Notes under the pieces: model-generated | Databases searched by the model: none | What the model was told of the DNA's origin: nothing | What the model saw: the letters and a program-made list of their open reading frames with translations, nothing else | Assembly (NCBI GenBank): GCA_964057225.1 | Contig: OZ059900.1 | Coordinates: 8,008,501 to 8,072,500, forward strand | DNA length: 64,000 nt | Reading direction: 5' to 3' | Origin: Auanema rhodensis | Taxonomy: Eukaryota > Nematoda > Chromadorea > Rhabditida > Rhabditidae | Shown: piece by piece, positions 40,502 to 54,271 of the stretch | Position numbering within the stretch: position 1 is the stretch's first letter | How the letters are laid out: each line of letters starts with the position of its first letter | Made by a program: the position numbers and the translations under genes

Positions 40502-42803
40502 TCGACTATTTTTACATGTATATGTCCAATTTTAACCACTTTGGTCAAAAAGGACCGAAAATATCAAGAATTATTGGTTTTTTGGGGTTTGAAGGGCATT
40601 TTGGCAAAATCAGTCAAACTTTTGATCTTAAGCATATTTTTTTCTTCTAAAACGACTAAATGTATGAAATACTGTCATAGAATGTTCATATAGGTGTATT
40701 TTGCACGAATATCAAAACTGATTGAAAAATGGGCCTTTTTATGCTCAAAACGCCATATATTCAACGATTTTGGGTACAAAACATGTGAAAACTGTATGTT
40801 TTGATCAGACCCTTTGAGATATGGATTTGAAATTCAGGATTCATAAACTTCGACTATTTCTACATATATATGTCCAATTTTAACCACTTTGGTCAAAAAG
40901 GACCGAAAATATCAAGAATTATTGGTTTTTTGGGGTTTGAAGGGCATTTTGGCAAAATCAGTCAAACTTTTGATCTTAAGCATATTTTTTTTTTCTAAAA
41001 CGACTAAATGTATGAAATACTGTCAAAGAATGTTCATATAGGTGTATTTTGCACGAATATCAAAACTGATTAAAATATGGGCCTTTTTATGCTCAAAACG
41101 CCATATATTCAACGATTTTGGGTACAAAACATGTGAAAACTGTATGTTTTGATCAGACCCTTTGAGATATGGATTTGAAATTCAGGATTCATAAACTTTG
41201 ACTATTTTTACATATATATGTTCAATTTTAACCACTTTGGTCAAAAAGGACCGAAAATATCAAGAATTATTGGTTTTTTGGGGTTTGAAGGGCATTTTGG
41301 CAAAATCAGTCAAACTTTTGATCTTAAGCATATTTTTTTCTTCTAAAACGACTAAATGTATGAAATACTGTCATAGAATGTTCATATAGGTGTATTTTGC
41401 ACGAATATCAAAACTGATTGAAATATGGGCCTTTTTATGTTCAAAACGCCATATATTCAACGATTTTGGGTACAAAACATGTGAAAACTGTATGTTTTGA
41501 TCAGACCCTTTGAGATATGGATTTGAAATTCAGGATTCATAAACTTTGACTATTTTTACATATATATGTCCAATTTTAACCACTTTGGTCAAAAAGGACC
41601 GAAAATATCAAGAATTATTGGTTTTTTGGGGATTGAAGGGCATTTTGGCAAAATCAGTCAAACTTTTGATCTTAAGCATATTTTTTTCTTCTAAAACGAC
41701 TAAATGTATGAAATACTGTCATAGAATGTTCATATAGGTGTATTTTGCACGAATATCAAAACTGATTGAAATATGGGCCTTTTTATGCTCAAAACGCCAT
41801 ATATTCAACGATTTTGGGTACAAAACATGTGAAAACTGTATGTTTTGATCAGACCCTTTGAGATATGGATTTGAAATTCAGGATTCATAAACTTTGACTA
41901 TTTTTACATATATATGTCCAATTTTAACCACTTTGGTCAAAAAGGACCGAAAATATCAAGAATTATTGGTTTTTTGGGGTGTGAAGGGCATTTTGGCTGA
42001 ATCAGTCAAACTTTTGATCTTAAGCATATTTTTTTCTTCTAAAACGACTAAATGTATGAAATACTGTCATAGAATGTTCATATAGGTGTATTTTGCACGA
42101 ATATCAAAACTGATTGAAATATGGGCCTTTTTATGCTCAAAACGCCATATATTCAACGATTTTGGGTACAAAACATGTGAAAACGGTATGTTTTGATCAG
42201 ACCCTTTGAGATATGGATTTGAAATTCAGGATTCATAAACTTCGACTATTTCTACATATATATGTCCAATTTTAACCACTTTGGTCAAAAAGGACCGAAA
42301 ATATCAAGAATTATTGGTTTTTTGGGGTTTGAAGGGCATTTTGGCAAAATCAGTCAAACTTTTGATCTTAAGCATATTTTTTTCTTCTAAAACGACTAAA
42401 TGTATGAAATACTGTCAAAGATTGTTCATATAGGTGTATTTTGCACGAATATCAAAACTGATTGAAATATGGGCCTTTTTATGCTCAAAACGCCATATAT
42501 TCAACGATTTTGGGTACAAAACATGTGAAAACTGTATGTTATGATCAGACCCTTTGAGATATGGATTTAAAATTCAGGATTCATAAAATTCGACTATTTT
42601 TACATATATATGTCCAATTTTAACCACTTTGGTCAAAAAGGACCGAAAATATCAAGAATTATTGGTTTTTTGGGGTTTGAAGGGCATTTTGGCAAAATCA
42701 GTCAAACTTTTGATCTTAAGCATATTTTTTTCTTCTAAAACGACTAAATGTATGAAATACTGTCATAGAATGTTCATATAGGTGTATTTTGCACGAATAT
42801 CAA
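40502..42803. repeat. Eight-unit repeat, copy 2 (about 2.3 kb matching)
   Basis: Counterpart of 37718-40019. A private change in its first unit, tacatgtatatg near 40514, breaks the 12-bp palindrome present in nearly every other unit. Confidence 0.83.
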
Positions 42804-44677
42804 GACTGATTGAAACATGGGCCTTTTTATGCTCAAAACGCCATATATTCAACGATTTTGGGTACAAAACATGTGAAAACTGTATGTTTTGATCAGACCC
42901 TTTGAGATATGGATTTGAAATTCAGGATTCATAAACTTCGACTATTTCTACATATATATGTCCAATTTTAACCACTTTGGTCAAAAAGGACCGAAAATAT
43001 CAAGAATTATTGGTTTTTTGGGGTTTGAAGGGCATTTTGGCTAAATCAGTCAAACTTTTGATCTTAAGCATATTTTTTTCTTCTAAAACGACTAAATGTA
43101 TGAAATACTGTCATAGAATGTTCATATAGGTGTATTTTGCACGAATATAAAAACTGATTGAAATATGGGCCTTTTTATGTTCAAAACGCCATATATTCAA
43201 CGATTTTGGGTACAAAACATGTGAAAACTGTATGTTTTGATCAGACCCTTTGAGATATGGATTTGAAATTCAGGATTCATAAACTTTGACTATTTTTACA
43301 TATATATGTCCAATTTTAACCACTTTGGTCAAAAAGGACCGAAAATATCAAGAATTATTGGTTTTTTGGGGATTGAAGGGCATTTTGGCAAAATCAGTCA
43401 AACTTTTGATCTTAAGCATATTTTTTTCTTCTAAAACGACTAAATGTATGAAATACTGTCATAGAATGTTCATATAGGTGTATTTTGCACGAATATCAAA
43501 ACTGATTGAAATATGGGCCTTTTTATGCTCAAAACGCCATATATTCAACGATTTTGGGTACAAAACATGTGAAAACTGTATGTTTTGATCAGACCCTTTG
43601 AGATATGGATTTGAAATTCAGGATTCATAAACTTTGACTATTTTTACATATATATGTTCAATTTTAACCACTTTGGTCAAAAAGGACCGAAAATATCAAG
43701 AATTATTGGTTTTTTGGGGTTTGTAGGGCATTTTGGCTGAATCAGTCAAACTTTTGATCTTAAGCATATTTTTTTCTTCTAAAACGACTAAATGTATGAA
43801 ATACTGTTAAAGATTGTTCATATAGGTGTATTTTGCACGAATATCAAAACTGATTGAAATATGGGCCTTTTTATGCTCAAAACGCCATATATTCAACGAT
43901 TTTGGGTACAAAACATGTGAAAACTGTATGTTTTGATCAGACCCTTTGAGATATGGATTTAAAATTCAGGATTCATAAAATTCGACTATTTTTACATATA
44001 TATGTCCAATTTTAACCACTTTGGTCAAAAAGGACCGAAAATATCAAGAATTATTGGTTTTTTGGGGTTTGAAGGGCATTTTGGCAAAATCAGTCAAACT
44101 TTTGATCTTAAGCATATTTTTTTCTTCTAAAACGACTAAATGTATGAAATACTGTCATAGAATGTTCATATAGGTGTATTTTGCACGAATATCAAAACTG
44201 ATTGAAATATGGGCCTTTTTATGCTCAAAACGCCATATATTCAACGATTTTGGGTACAAAACATGTGAAAACTGTATGTTTTGATCAGACCCTTTGAGAT
44301 ATGGATTTGAAATTCAGGATTCATAAACTTCGACTATTTCTACATATATATGTCCAATTTTAACCACTTTGGTCAAAAAGGACCGAAAATATCAAGAATT
44401 ATTGGTTTTTTGGGGTTTGAAGGGCATTTTGGCAAAATCAGTCAAACTTTTGATCTTAAGCATATTTTTTTTTTCTAAAACGACTAAATGTATGAAATAC
44501 TGTCAAAGAATGTTCATATAGGTGTATTTTGCACGAATATCAAAACTGATTGAAATATGGGCCTTTTTATGCTCAAAACGCCATATATTCAACGATTTTG
44601 GGTACAAAACATGTGAAAACTGTATGTTTTGATCAGACCCTTTGAGATATGGATTTGAAATTCAGGATTCATAAACT
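41894..44677. repeat. Eight-unit block copied 5,319 bp away, copy 1
   Basis: Eight units starting with the T88G unit 41894, then 42242, 42590 (A215G), 42938 (C212A), 43286, 43634 (A91T), 43982 and 44330 (uninterrupted T run), recur in order at 47213-49996. The offset is 15 units plus 99 bp, because one truncated unit lies between them. Confidence 0.85.
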
Positions 44678-46864
44678 TTGACTATTTTTACATATATATG
44701 TTCAATTTTAACCACTTTGGTCAAAAAGGACCGAAAATATCAAGAATTATTGGTTTTTTGGGGTTTGAAGGGCATTTTGGCTGAATCAGTCAAACTTTTG
44801 ATCTTAAGCATATTTTTTTCTTCTAAAACGACTAAATGTATGAAATACTGTCATAGAATGTTCATATAGGTGTATTTTGCACGAATATCAAAACTGATTG
44901 AAATATGGGAATTTTTATGCTCAAAACGCCATATATTCAACGATTTTGGGTACAAAACATGTGAAAACGGTATGTTTTGATCAGACCCTTTGAGATATGG
45001 ATTTGAAATTCAGGATTCATAAACTTCGACTATTTCTACATATATATGTCCAATTTTAACCACTTTGGTCAAAAAGGACCGAAAATATCAAGAATTATTG
45101 GTTTTTTGGGGTTTGAAGGGCATTTTGGCAAAATCAGTCAAACTTTTGATCTTAAGCATATTTTTTTCTTCTAAAACGACTAAATGTAAGAAATACTGTC
45201 ATAGAATGTTCATATAGGTGTATTTTGCACGAATATCAAAACTGATTGAAATATGGGCATTTTTATGCTCAAAACGCCATATATTCAACGATTTTGGGTA
45301 CAAAACATGTGAAAACTGTATGTTTTGATCAGACCCTTTGAGATATGGATTTGAAATTCAGGATTCATAAACTTTGACTATTTTTACATATATATGTTCA
45401 ATTTTAACCAAAAACTGTATGTTTTGATCAGAGCCTTTGAGATATGGATTTGAAATTCAGGATCCATAAACTTTGACTATTTTTACATATATATGTTCAA
45501 TTTTAACCACTATGGTCAAAAAGGACCGAAAATATCAAGAATTATTGGTTTTTTGGGGTTTGAAGGGCATTTTGGCAAAATCAGTCAAACTTTTGATCTT
45601 AAGCATATTTTTTTCTTCTAAAACGACTAAATGTATGAAATACTGTCATAGAATGTTCATATAGGTGTATTTTGCACGAATATCAAAACTGATTGAAATA
45701 TGGGCCTTTTTATGCTCAAAAAGCCATATATTCAACGATTTTGGGTACAAAACATGTGAAAACTGTATGTTTTGATCAGACCCTTTGAGATATGGATTTG
45801 AAATTCAGGATTCATAAACTTTGACTATTTTTACATATATATGTCCAATTTCAACCACTTTGGTCAAAAAGGACCGAAAATATCAAGAATTATTGGTTTT
45901 TTGGGGTTTGAAGGGCATTTTGGCTAAATCAGTCAAACTTTTGATCTTAAGCATATTTTTTTCTTCTAAAACGACTAAATGTATGAAATACTGTCATAGA
46001 ATGTTGATATAGGTGTATTTTGCACGAATATCAAAACTGATTGAAATATGGGCCTTTTTATGCTCAAAACGCCATATATTCAACGATTTTGGGTTCAAAA
46101 CATGTGAAAACTGTATGTTTTGATCAGACCCTTTGAGATATGGATTTGAAATTCAGGATCCATAAACTTTGACTATTTTTACATATATATGTTCAATTTT
46201 AACCACTATGGTCAAAAAGGACCGAAAATATCAAGAATTATTGGTTTTTTGGGGTTTGAAGGGCATTTTGGCAAAATCAGTCAAACTTTTGATCTTAAGC
46301 ATATTTTTTTCTTCTAAAACGACTAAATGTATGAAATACTGTCATAGAATGTTCATATAGGTGTATTTTGCACGAATATCAAAACTGATTGAAATATGGG
46401 CCTTTTTATGCTCAAAACGCCATATATTCAACGATTTTGGGTACAAAACATGTGAAAACTGTATGTTTTGATCAGACCCTTTGAGATATGGATTTGAAAT
46501 TCAGGATTCATAAACTTTGACTATTTTTACATATATATGTTCAATTTTAACCACTTTGGTCAAGAAGGACCGAAAATATCAAGAATTATTGGTTTTTTGG
46601 GGTTTGAAGGGCATTTTGGCAAAATCAGTCAAACTTTTGATCTTAAGCATATTTTTTTCTTCTAAAACGACTAAATGTATAAAATACTGTCATAGAATGT
46701 TCATATAGGTGTATTTTGCACGAATATCAAAACTGATTGAAATATGGGCCTTTTTATGCTCAAAACGCCATATATTCAACGATTTTGGGTACAAAACATG
46801 TGAAAACTGTATGTTTTGATCACACCCTTTGAGATATGGATTTGAAATTCAGGATTCATAAACT
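44678..46864. repeat. Truncated-unit segment, copy 1 (offset 7,407 bp)
   Basis: Units 44678, 45026, the 99-bp unit 45374, and units 45473, 45821, 46169 and 46517 recur in order at 52085-54271. Shared markers are tatgggaattttt, gggcattttt, actatggtc, aaaaagccat, tttcaacc, gttgatat, ggatcc and gtataaaatac. Differences seen: atgtaagaaa near 45186 here, and gttcactttt near 52803 in the other copy. Confidence 0.88.
45374..45472 (+). repeat. 99-bp truncated monomer, copy 1
   Basis: Unit positions 1-37 are joined to 287-348, with 249 bp missing in between. The join reads aaccaaaaactg and shows no microhomology beyond what the two sides supply. The right part has cagagcctttg (gagcc instead of gaccc) and ends with ggatcc. 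Confidence 0.95.
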
Positions 46865-47212
46865 TTGACTATTTTTACATATATATGTCCAATTTTAACC
46901 ACTTTGGTCAAAAAGGACCGAAAATATCAAGAATTATTGGTTTTTTGGGGATTGAAGGGCATTTTGGCAAAATCAGTCAAACTTTTGATCTTAAGCATAT
47001 TTTTTTCTTCTAAAACGACTAAATGTATGAAATACTGTCATAGAATGTTCATATAGGTGTATTTTGCACGAATATCAAAACTGATTGAAATATGGGCCTT
47101 TTTATGCTCAAAACGCCATATATTCAACGATTTTGGGTACAAAACATGTGAAAACTGTATGTTTTGATCAGACCCTTTGAGATATGGATTTGAAATTCAG
47201 GATTCATAAACT

Positions 47213-49996
47213 TTGACTATTTTTACATATATATGTCCAATTTTAACCACTTTGGTCAAAAAGGACCGAAAATATCAAGAATTATTGGTTTTTTGGGGTG
47301 TGAAGGGCATTTTGGCTGAATCAGTCAAACTTTTGATCTTAAGCATATTTTTTTCTTCTAAAACGACTAAATGTATGAAATACTGTCATAGAATGTTCAT
47401 ATAGGTGTATTTTGCACGAATATCAAAACTGATTGAAATATGGGCCTTTTTATGCTCAAAACGCCATATATTCAACGATTTTGGGTACAAAACATGTGAA
47501 AACGGTATGTTTTGATCAGACCCTTTGAGATATGGATTTGAAATTCAGGATTCATAAACTTCGACTATTTCTACATATATATGTCCAATTTTAACCACTT
47601 TGGTCAAAAAGGACCGAAAATATCAAGAATTATTGGTTTTTTGGGGTTTGAAGGGCATTTTGGCAAAATCAGTCAAACTTTTGATCTTAAGCATATTTTT
47701 TTCTTCTAAAACGACTAAATGTATGAAATACTGTCAAAGATTGTTCATATAGGTGTATTTTGCACGAATATCAAAACTGATTGAAATATGGGCCTTTTTA
47801 TGCTCAAAACGCCATATATTCAACGATTTTGGGTACAAAACATGTGAAAACTGTATGTTATGATCAGACCCTTTGAGATATGGATTTAAAATTCAGGATT
47901 CATAAAATTCGACTATTTTTACATATATATGTCCAATTTTAACCACTGTGGTCAAAAAGGACCGAAAATATCAAGAATTATTGGTTTTTTGGGGTTTGAA
48001 GGGCATTTTGGCAAAATCAGTCAAACTTTTGATCTTAAGCATATTTTTTTCTTCTAAAACGACTAAATGTATGAAATACTGTCATAGAATGTTCATATAG
48101 GTGTATTTTGCACGAATATCAAGACTGATTGAAACATGGGCCTTTTTATGCTCAAAACGCCATATATTCAACGATTTTGGGTACAAAACATGTGAAAACT
48201 GTATGTTTTGATCAGACCCTTTGAGATATGGATTTGAAATTCAGGATTCATAAACTTCGACTATTTCTACACATATATGTCCAATTTTAACCACTTTGGT
48301 CAAAAAGGACCGAAAATATCAAGAATTATTGGTTTTTTGGGGTTTGAAGGGCATTTTGGCTAAATCAGTCAAACTTTTGATCTTAAGCATATTTTTTTCT
48401 TCTAAAACGACTAAATGTATGAAATACTGTCATAGAATGTTCATATAGGTGTATTTTGCACGAATATAAAAACTGATTGAAATATGGGCCTTTTTATGTT
48501 CAAAACGCCATATATTCAACGATTTTGGGTACAAAACATGTGAAAACTGTATGTTTTGATCAGACCCTTTGAGATATGGATTTGAAATTCAGGATTCATA
48601 AACTTTGACTATTTTTACATATATATGTCCAATTTTAACCACTTTGGTCAAAAAGGACCGAAAATATCAAGAATTATTGGTTTTTTGGGAATTGAAGGGC
48701 ATTTTGGCAAAATCAGTCAAACTTTTGATCTTAAGCATATTTTTTTCTTCTAAAACGACTAAATGTATGAAATACTGTCATAGAATGTTCATATAGGTGT
48801 ATTTTGCACGAATATCAAAACTGATTGAAATATGGGCCTTTTTATGCTCAAAACGCCATATATTCAACGATTTTGGGTACAAAACATGTGAAAACTGTAT
48901 GTTTTGATCAGACCCTTTGAGATATGGATTTGAAATTCAGGATTCATAAACTTTGACTATTTTTACATATATATGTTCAATTTTAACCACTTTGGTCAAA
49001 AAGGACCGAAAATATCAAGAATTATTGGTTTTTTGGGGTTTGTAGGGCATTTTGGCTGAATCAGTCAAACTTTTGATCTTAAGCATATTTTTTTCTTCTA
49101 AAACGACTAAATGTATGAAATACTGTTAAAGATTGTTCATATAGGTGTATTTTGCACGAATATCAAAACTGATTGAAATATGGGCCTTTTTATGCTCAAA
49201 ACGCCATATATTCAACGATTTTGGGTACAAAACATGTGAAAACTGTATGTTTTGATCAGACCCTTTGAGATATGGATTTAAAATTCAGGATTCATAAAAT
49301 TCGACTATTTTTACATATATATGTCCAATTTTAACCACTTTGGTCAAAAAGGACCGAAAATATCAAGAATTATTGGTTTTTTGGGGTTTGAAGGGCATTT
49401 TGGCAAAATCAGTCAAACTTTTGATCTTAAGCATATTTTTTTCTTCTAAAACGACTAAATGTATGAAATACTGTCATAGAATGTTCATATAGGTGTATTT
49501 TGCACGAATATCAAAACTGATTGAAATATGGGCCTTTTTATGCTCAAAACGCCATATATTCAACGATTTTGGGTACAAAACATGTGAAAACTGTATGTTT
49601 TGATCAGACCCTTTGAGATATGGATTTGAAATTCAGGATTCATAAACTTCGACTATTTCTACATATATATGTCCAATTTTAACCACTTTGGTCAAAAAGG
49701 ACCGAAAATATCAAGAATTATTGGTTTTTTGGGGTTTGAAGGGCATTTTGGCAAAATCAGTCAAACTTTTGATCTTAAGCATATTTTTTTTTTCTAAAAC
49801 GACTAAATGTATGAAATACTGTCAAAGAATGTTCATATAGGTGTATTTTGCACGAATATCAAAACTGATTGAAATATGGGCCTTTTTATGCTCAAAACGC
49901 CATATATTCAACGATTTTGGGTACAAAACATGTGAAAACTGTATGTTTTGATCAGACCCTTTGAGATATGGATTTGAAATTCAGGATTCATAAACT
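47213..49996. repeat. Eight-unit block copied 5,319 bp away, copy 2
   Basis: Counterpart of 41894-44677. Private changes in this copy include accactgtgg near 47946, tacacatat near 48270 and ttttttgggaattg near 48685. The next unit (49997) no longer matches 44678. Confidence 0.85.
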
Positions 49997-50692
49997 TTGA
50001 CTATTTTTACATATATATGTTCAATTTTAACCACTTTGGTCAAAAAGGACCGAAAATATCAAGAATTATTGGTTTTTTGGGGTTTGAAGGGCATTTTGGC
50101 AAAATCAGTCAAACTTTTGATCTTAAGCATATTTTTTTCTTCTAAAACGACTAAATGTATGAAATACTGTCATAGAATGTTCATATAGGTGTATTTTGCA
50201 CGAATATCAAAACTGATTGAAATATGGGCCTTTTTATGTTCAAAACGCCATATATTCAACGATTTTGGGTACAAAACATGTGAAAACTGTATGTTTTGAT
50301 CAGACCCTTTGAGATATGGATTTGAAATTCAGGATTCATAAACTTTGACTATTTTTACATATATATGTTCAATTTTAACCACTTTGGTCAAAAAGGACCG
50401 AAAATATCAAGAATTATTGGTTTTTTGGGGTTTGAAGGGCATTTTGGCTGAATCAGTCAAACTTTTGATCTTAAGCATATTTTTTTCTTCTAAAACGACT
50501 AAATGTATGAAATACTGTCATAGAATGTTCATATAGGTGTATTTTGCACGAATATCAAAACTGATTGAAATATGGGAATTTTTATGCTCAAAACGCCATA
50601 TATTCAACGGATTTGGGTACAAAACATGTGAAAACGGTATGTTTTGATCAGACCCTTTGAGATATGGATTTGAATTTCAGGATTCATGAACT
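48953..50692. repeat. Five-unit tandem pair, copy 1
   Basis: Units 48953 (A91T), 49301, 49649 (uninterrupted T run), 49997 and 50345 (A106G, tatgggaattttt) recur at 50693-52432, offset 1,740. The last unit has a private caacggatttggg form near 50608. Confidence 0.85.
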
Positions 50693-52432
50693 TTGACTAT
50701 TTTTACATATATATGTTCAATTGTAACCACTTTGGTCAAAAAGGACCGAAAATATCAAGAATTATTGGTTTTTTGGGGTTTGTAGGGCATTTTGGCTGAA
50801 TCAGTCAAACTTTTGATCTTAAGCATATTTTTTTCTTCTAAAACGACTAAATGTATGAAATACTGTTAAAGATTGTTCATATAGGTGTATTTTGCACGAA
50901 TATCAAAACTGATTGAAATATGGGCCTTTTTATGCTCAAAACGCCATATATTCAACGATTTTGGGTACAAAACATGTGAAAACTGTATGTTTTGATCAGA
51001 CCCTTTGAGATATGGATTTAAAATTCAGGATTCATAAAATTCGACTATTTTTACATATATATGTCCAATTTTAACCACTTTGGTCAAAAAGGACCGAAAA
51101 TATCAAGAATTATTGGTTTTTTGGGGTTTGAAGGGCATTTTGGCAAAATCAGTCAAACTTTTGATCTTAAGCATATTTTTTTCTTCTAAAACGACTAAAT
51201 GTATGAAATACTGTCATAGAATGTTCATATAGGTGTATTTTGCACGAATATCAAAACTGATTGAAATATGGGCCTTTTTATGCTCAAAACGCCATATATT
51301 CAACGATTTTGGGTACAAAACATGTGAAAACTGTATGTTTTGATCAGACCCTTTGAGATATGGATTTGAAATTCAGGATTCATAAACTTCGACTATTTCT
51401 ACATATATATGTCCAATTTTAACCACTTTGGTCAAAAAGGACCGAAAATATCAAGAATTATTGGTTTTTTGGGGTTTGAAGGGCATTTTGGCAAAATCAG
51501 TCAAACTTTTGATCTTAAGCATATTTTTTTTTTCTAAAACGACTAAATGTATGAAATACTGTCAAAGAATGTTCATATAGGTGTATTTTGCACGAATATC
51601 AAAACTGATTGAAATATGGGCCTTTTTATGCTCAAAACGCCATATATTCAACGATTTTGGGTACAAAACATGTGAAAACTGTATGTTTTGATCAGACCCT
51701 TTGAGATATGGATTTGAAATTCAGGATTCATAAACTTTGACTATTTTTACATATATATGTTCAATTTTAACCACTTTGGTCAAAAAGGACCGAAAATATC
51801 AAGAATTATTGGTTTTTTGGGGTTTGAAGGGCATTTTGGCAAAATCAGTCAAACTTTTGATCTTAAGCATATTTTTTTCTTCTAAAACGACTAAATGTAT
51901 GAAATACTGTCATAGAATGTTCATATAGGTGTATTTTGCACGAATATCAAAACTGATTGAAATATGGGCCTTTTTATGTTCAAAACGCCATATATTCAAC
52001 GATTTTGGGTACAAAACATGTGAAAACTGTATGTTTTGATCAGACCCTTTGAGATATGGATTTGAAATTCAGGATTCATAAACTTTGACTATTTTTACAT
52101 ATATATGTTCAATTTTAACCACTTTGGTCAAAAAGGACCGAAAATATCAAGAATTATTGGTTTTTTGGGGTTTGAAGGGCATTTTGGCTGAATCAGTCAA
52201 ACTTTTGATCTTAAGCATATTTTTTTCTTCTAAAACGACTAAATGTATGAAATACTGTCATAGAATGTTCATATAGGTGTATTTTGCACGAATATCAAAA
52301 CTGATTGAAATATGGGAATTTTTATGCTCAAAACGCCATATATTCAACGATTTTGGGTACAAAACATGTGAAAACGGTATGTTTTGATCAGACCCTTTGA
52401 GATATGGATTTGAAATTCAGGATTCATAAACT
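50693..52432. repeat. Five-unit tandem pair, copy 2
   Basis: Counterpart of 48953-50692. Several private changes cluster at the boundary with copy 1: gaatttcagg and attcatgaac near 50673-50690, and T31G near 50723. A cluster exactly at the junction suggests the exchange point or a consensus error there. Confidence 0.85.
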
Positions 52433-54271
52433 TCGACTATTTCTACATATATATGTCCAATTTTAACCACTTTGGTCAAAAAGGACCGAAAATATCAAGA
52501 ATTATTGGTTTTTTGGGGTTTGAAGGGCATTTTGGCAAAATCAGTCAAACTTTTGATCTTAAGCATATTTTTTTCTTCTAAAACGACTAAATGTATGAAA
52601 TACTGTCATAGAATGTTCATATAGGTGTATTTTGCACGAATATCAAAACTGATTGAAATATGGGCATTTTTATGCTCAAAACGCCATATATTCAACGATT
52701 TTGGGTACAAAACATGTGAAAACTGTATGTTTTGATCAGACCCTTTGAGATATGGATTTGAAATTCAGGATTCATAAACTTTGACTATTTTTACATATAT
52801 ATGTTCACTTTTAACCAAAAACTGTATGTTTTGATCAGAGCCTTTGAGATATGGATTTGAAATTCAGGATCCATAAACTTTGACTATTTTTACATATATA
52901 TGTTCAATTTTAACCACTATGGTCAAAAAGGACCGAAAATATCAAGAATTATTGGTTTTTTGGGGTTTGAAGGGCATTTTGGCAAAATCAGTCAAACTTT
53001 TGATCTTAAGCATATTTTTTTCTTCTAAAACGACTAAATGTATGAAATACTGTCATAGAATGTTCATATAGGTGTATTTTGCACGAATATCAAAACTGAT
53101 TGAAATATGGGCCTTTTTATGCTCAAAAAGCCATATATTCAACGATTTTGGGTACAAAACATGTGAAAACTGTATGTTTTGATCAGACCCTTTGAGATAT
53201 GGATTTGAAATTCAGGATTCATAAACTTTGACTATTTTTACATATATATGTCCAATTTCAACCACTTTGGTCAAAAAGGACCGAAAATATCAAGAATTAT
53301 TGGTTTTTTGGGGTTTGAAGGGCATTTTGGCTAAATCAGTCAAACTTTTGATCTTAAGCATATTTTTTTCTTCTAAAACGACTAAATGTATGAAATACTG
53401 TCATAGAATGTTGATATAGGTGTATTTTGCACGAATATCAAAACTGATTGAAATATGGGCCTTTTTATGCTCAAAACGCCATATATTCAACGATTTTGGG
53501 TTCAAAACATGTGAAAACTGTATGTTTTGATCAGACCCTTTGAGATATGGATTTGAAATTCAGGATCCATAAACTTTGACTATTTTTACATATATATGTT
53601 CAATTTTAACCACTATGGTCAAAAAGGACCGAAAATATCAAGAATTATTGGTTTTTTGGGGTTTGAAGGGCATTTTGGCAAAATCAGTCAAACTTTTGAT
53701 CTTAAGCATATTTTTTTCTTCTAAAACGACTAAATGTATGAAATACTGTCATAGAATGTTCATATAGGTGTATTTTGCACGAATATCAAAACTGATTGAA
53801 ATATGGGCCTTTTTATGCTCAAAACGCCATATATTCAACGATTTTGGGTACAAAACATGTGAAAACTGTATGTTTTGATCAGACCCTTTGAGATATGGAT
53901 TTGAAATTCAGGATTCATAAACTTTGACTATTTTTACATATATATGTTCAATTTTAACCACTTTGGTCAAGAAGGACCGAAAATATCAAGAATTATTGGT
54001 TTTTTGGGGTTTGAAGGGCATTTTGGCAAAATCAGTCAAACTTTTGATCTTAAGCATATTTTTTTCTTCTAAAACGACTAAATGTATAAAATACTGTCAT
54101 AGAATGTTCATATAGGTGTATTTTGCACGAATATCAAAACTGATTGAAATATGGGCCTTTTTATGCTCAAAACGCCATATATTCAACGATTTTGGGTACA
54201 AAACATGTGAAAACTGTATGTTTTGATCACACCCTTTGAGATATGGATTTGAAATTCAGGATTCATAAACT
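52085..54271. repeat. Truncated-unit segment, copy 2 (offset 7,407 bp)
   Basis: Counterpart of 44678-46864. The match ends at the unit starting 54272, which is a T31G unit here and a T25C/T87A unit at 46865 in the other copy. Confidence 0.88.
52781..52879 (+). repeat. 99-bp truncated monomer, copy 2
   Basis: Same breakpoint, same gagcc and ggatcc changes as the copy at 45374, plus a private gttcactttt change near 52803. It arose by copying, not by a second deletion event. Confidence 0.95.

Larger units (their letters stand above)
32498..45472. repeat. Sub-array 4: thirty-seven units plus one short unit
   Basis: Units start at 32498 plus multiples of 348. All 37 full units are exactly 348 bp, and the sub-array ends with the first 99-bp truncated unit (45374-45472). 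The A91T marker unit occurs at 35630, 37370, 40154 and 43634, and the T88G marker unit at 39110 and 41894. A long T run without the internal C (length unchanged) occurs at 36326, 38066, 40850 and 44330. Confidence 0.95.
45473..52879. repeat. Sub-array 5: twenty-one units plus one short unit
   Basis: Units start at 45473 plus multiples of 348, ending in the second 99-bp truncated unit (52781-52879). The sub-array contains the second copy of an eight-unit block (47213-49996) and a five-unit tandem pair (48953-52432). No coding or unique sequence is present. Confidence 0.95.
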
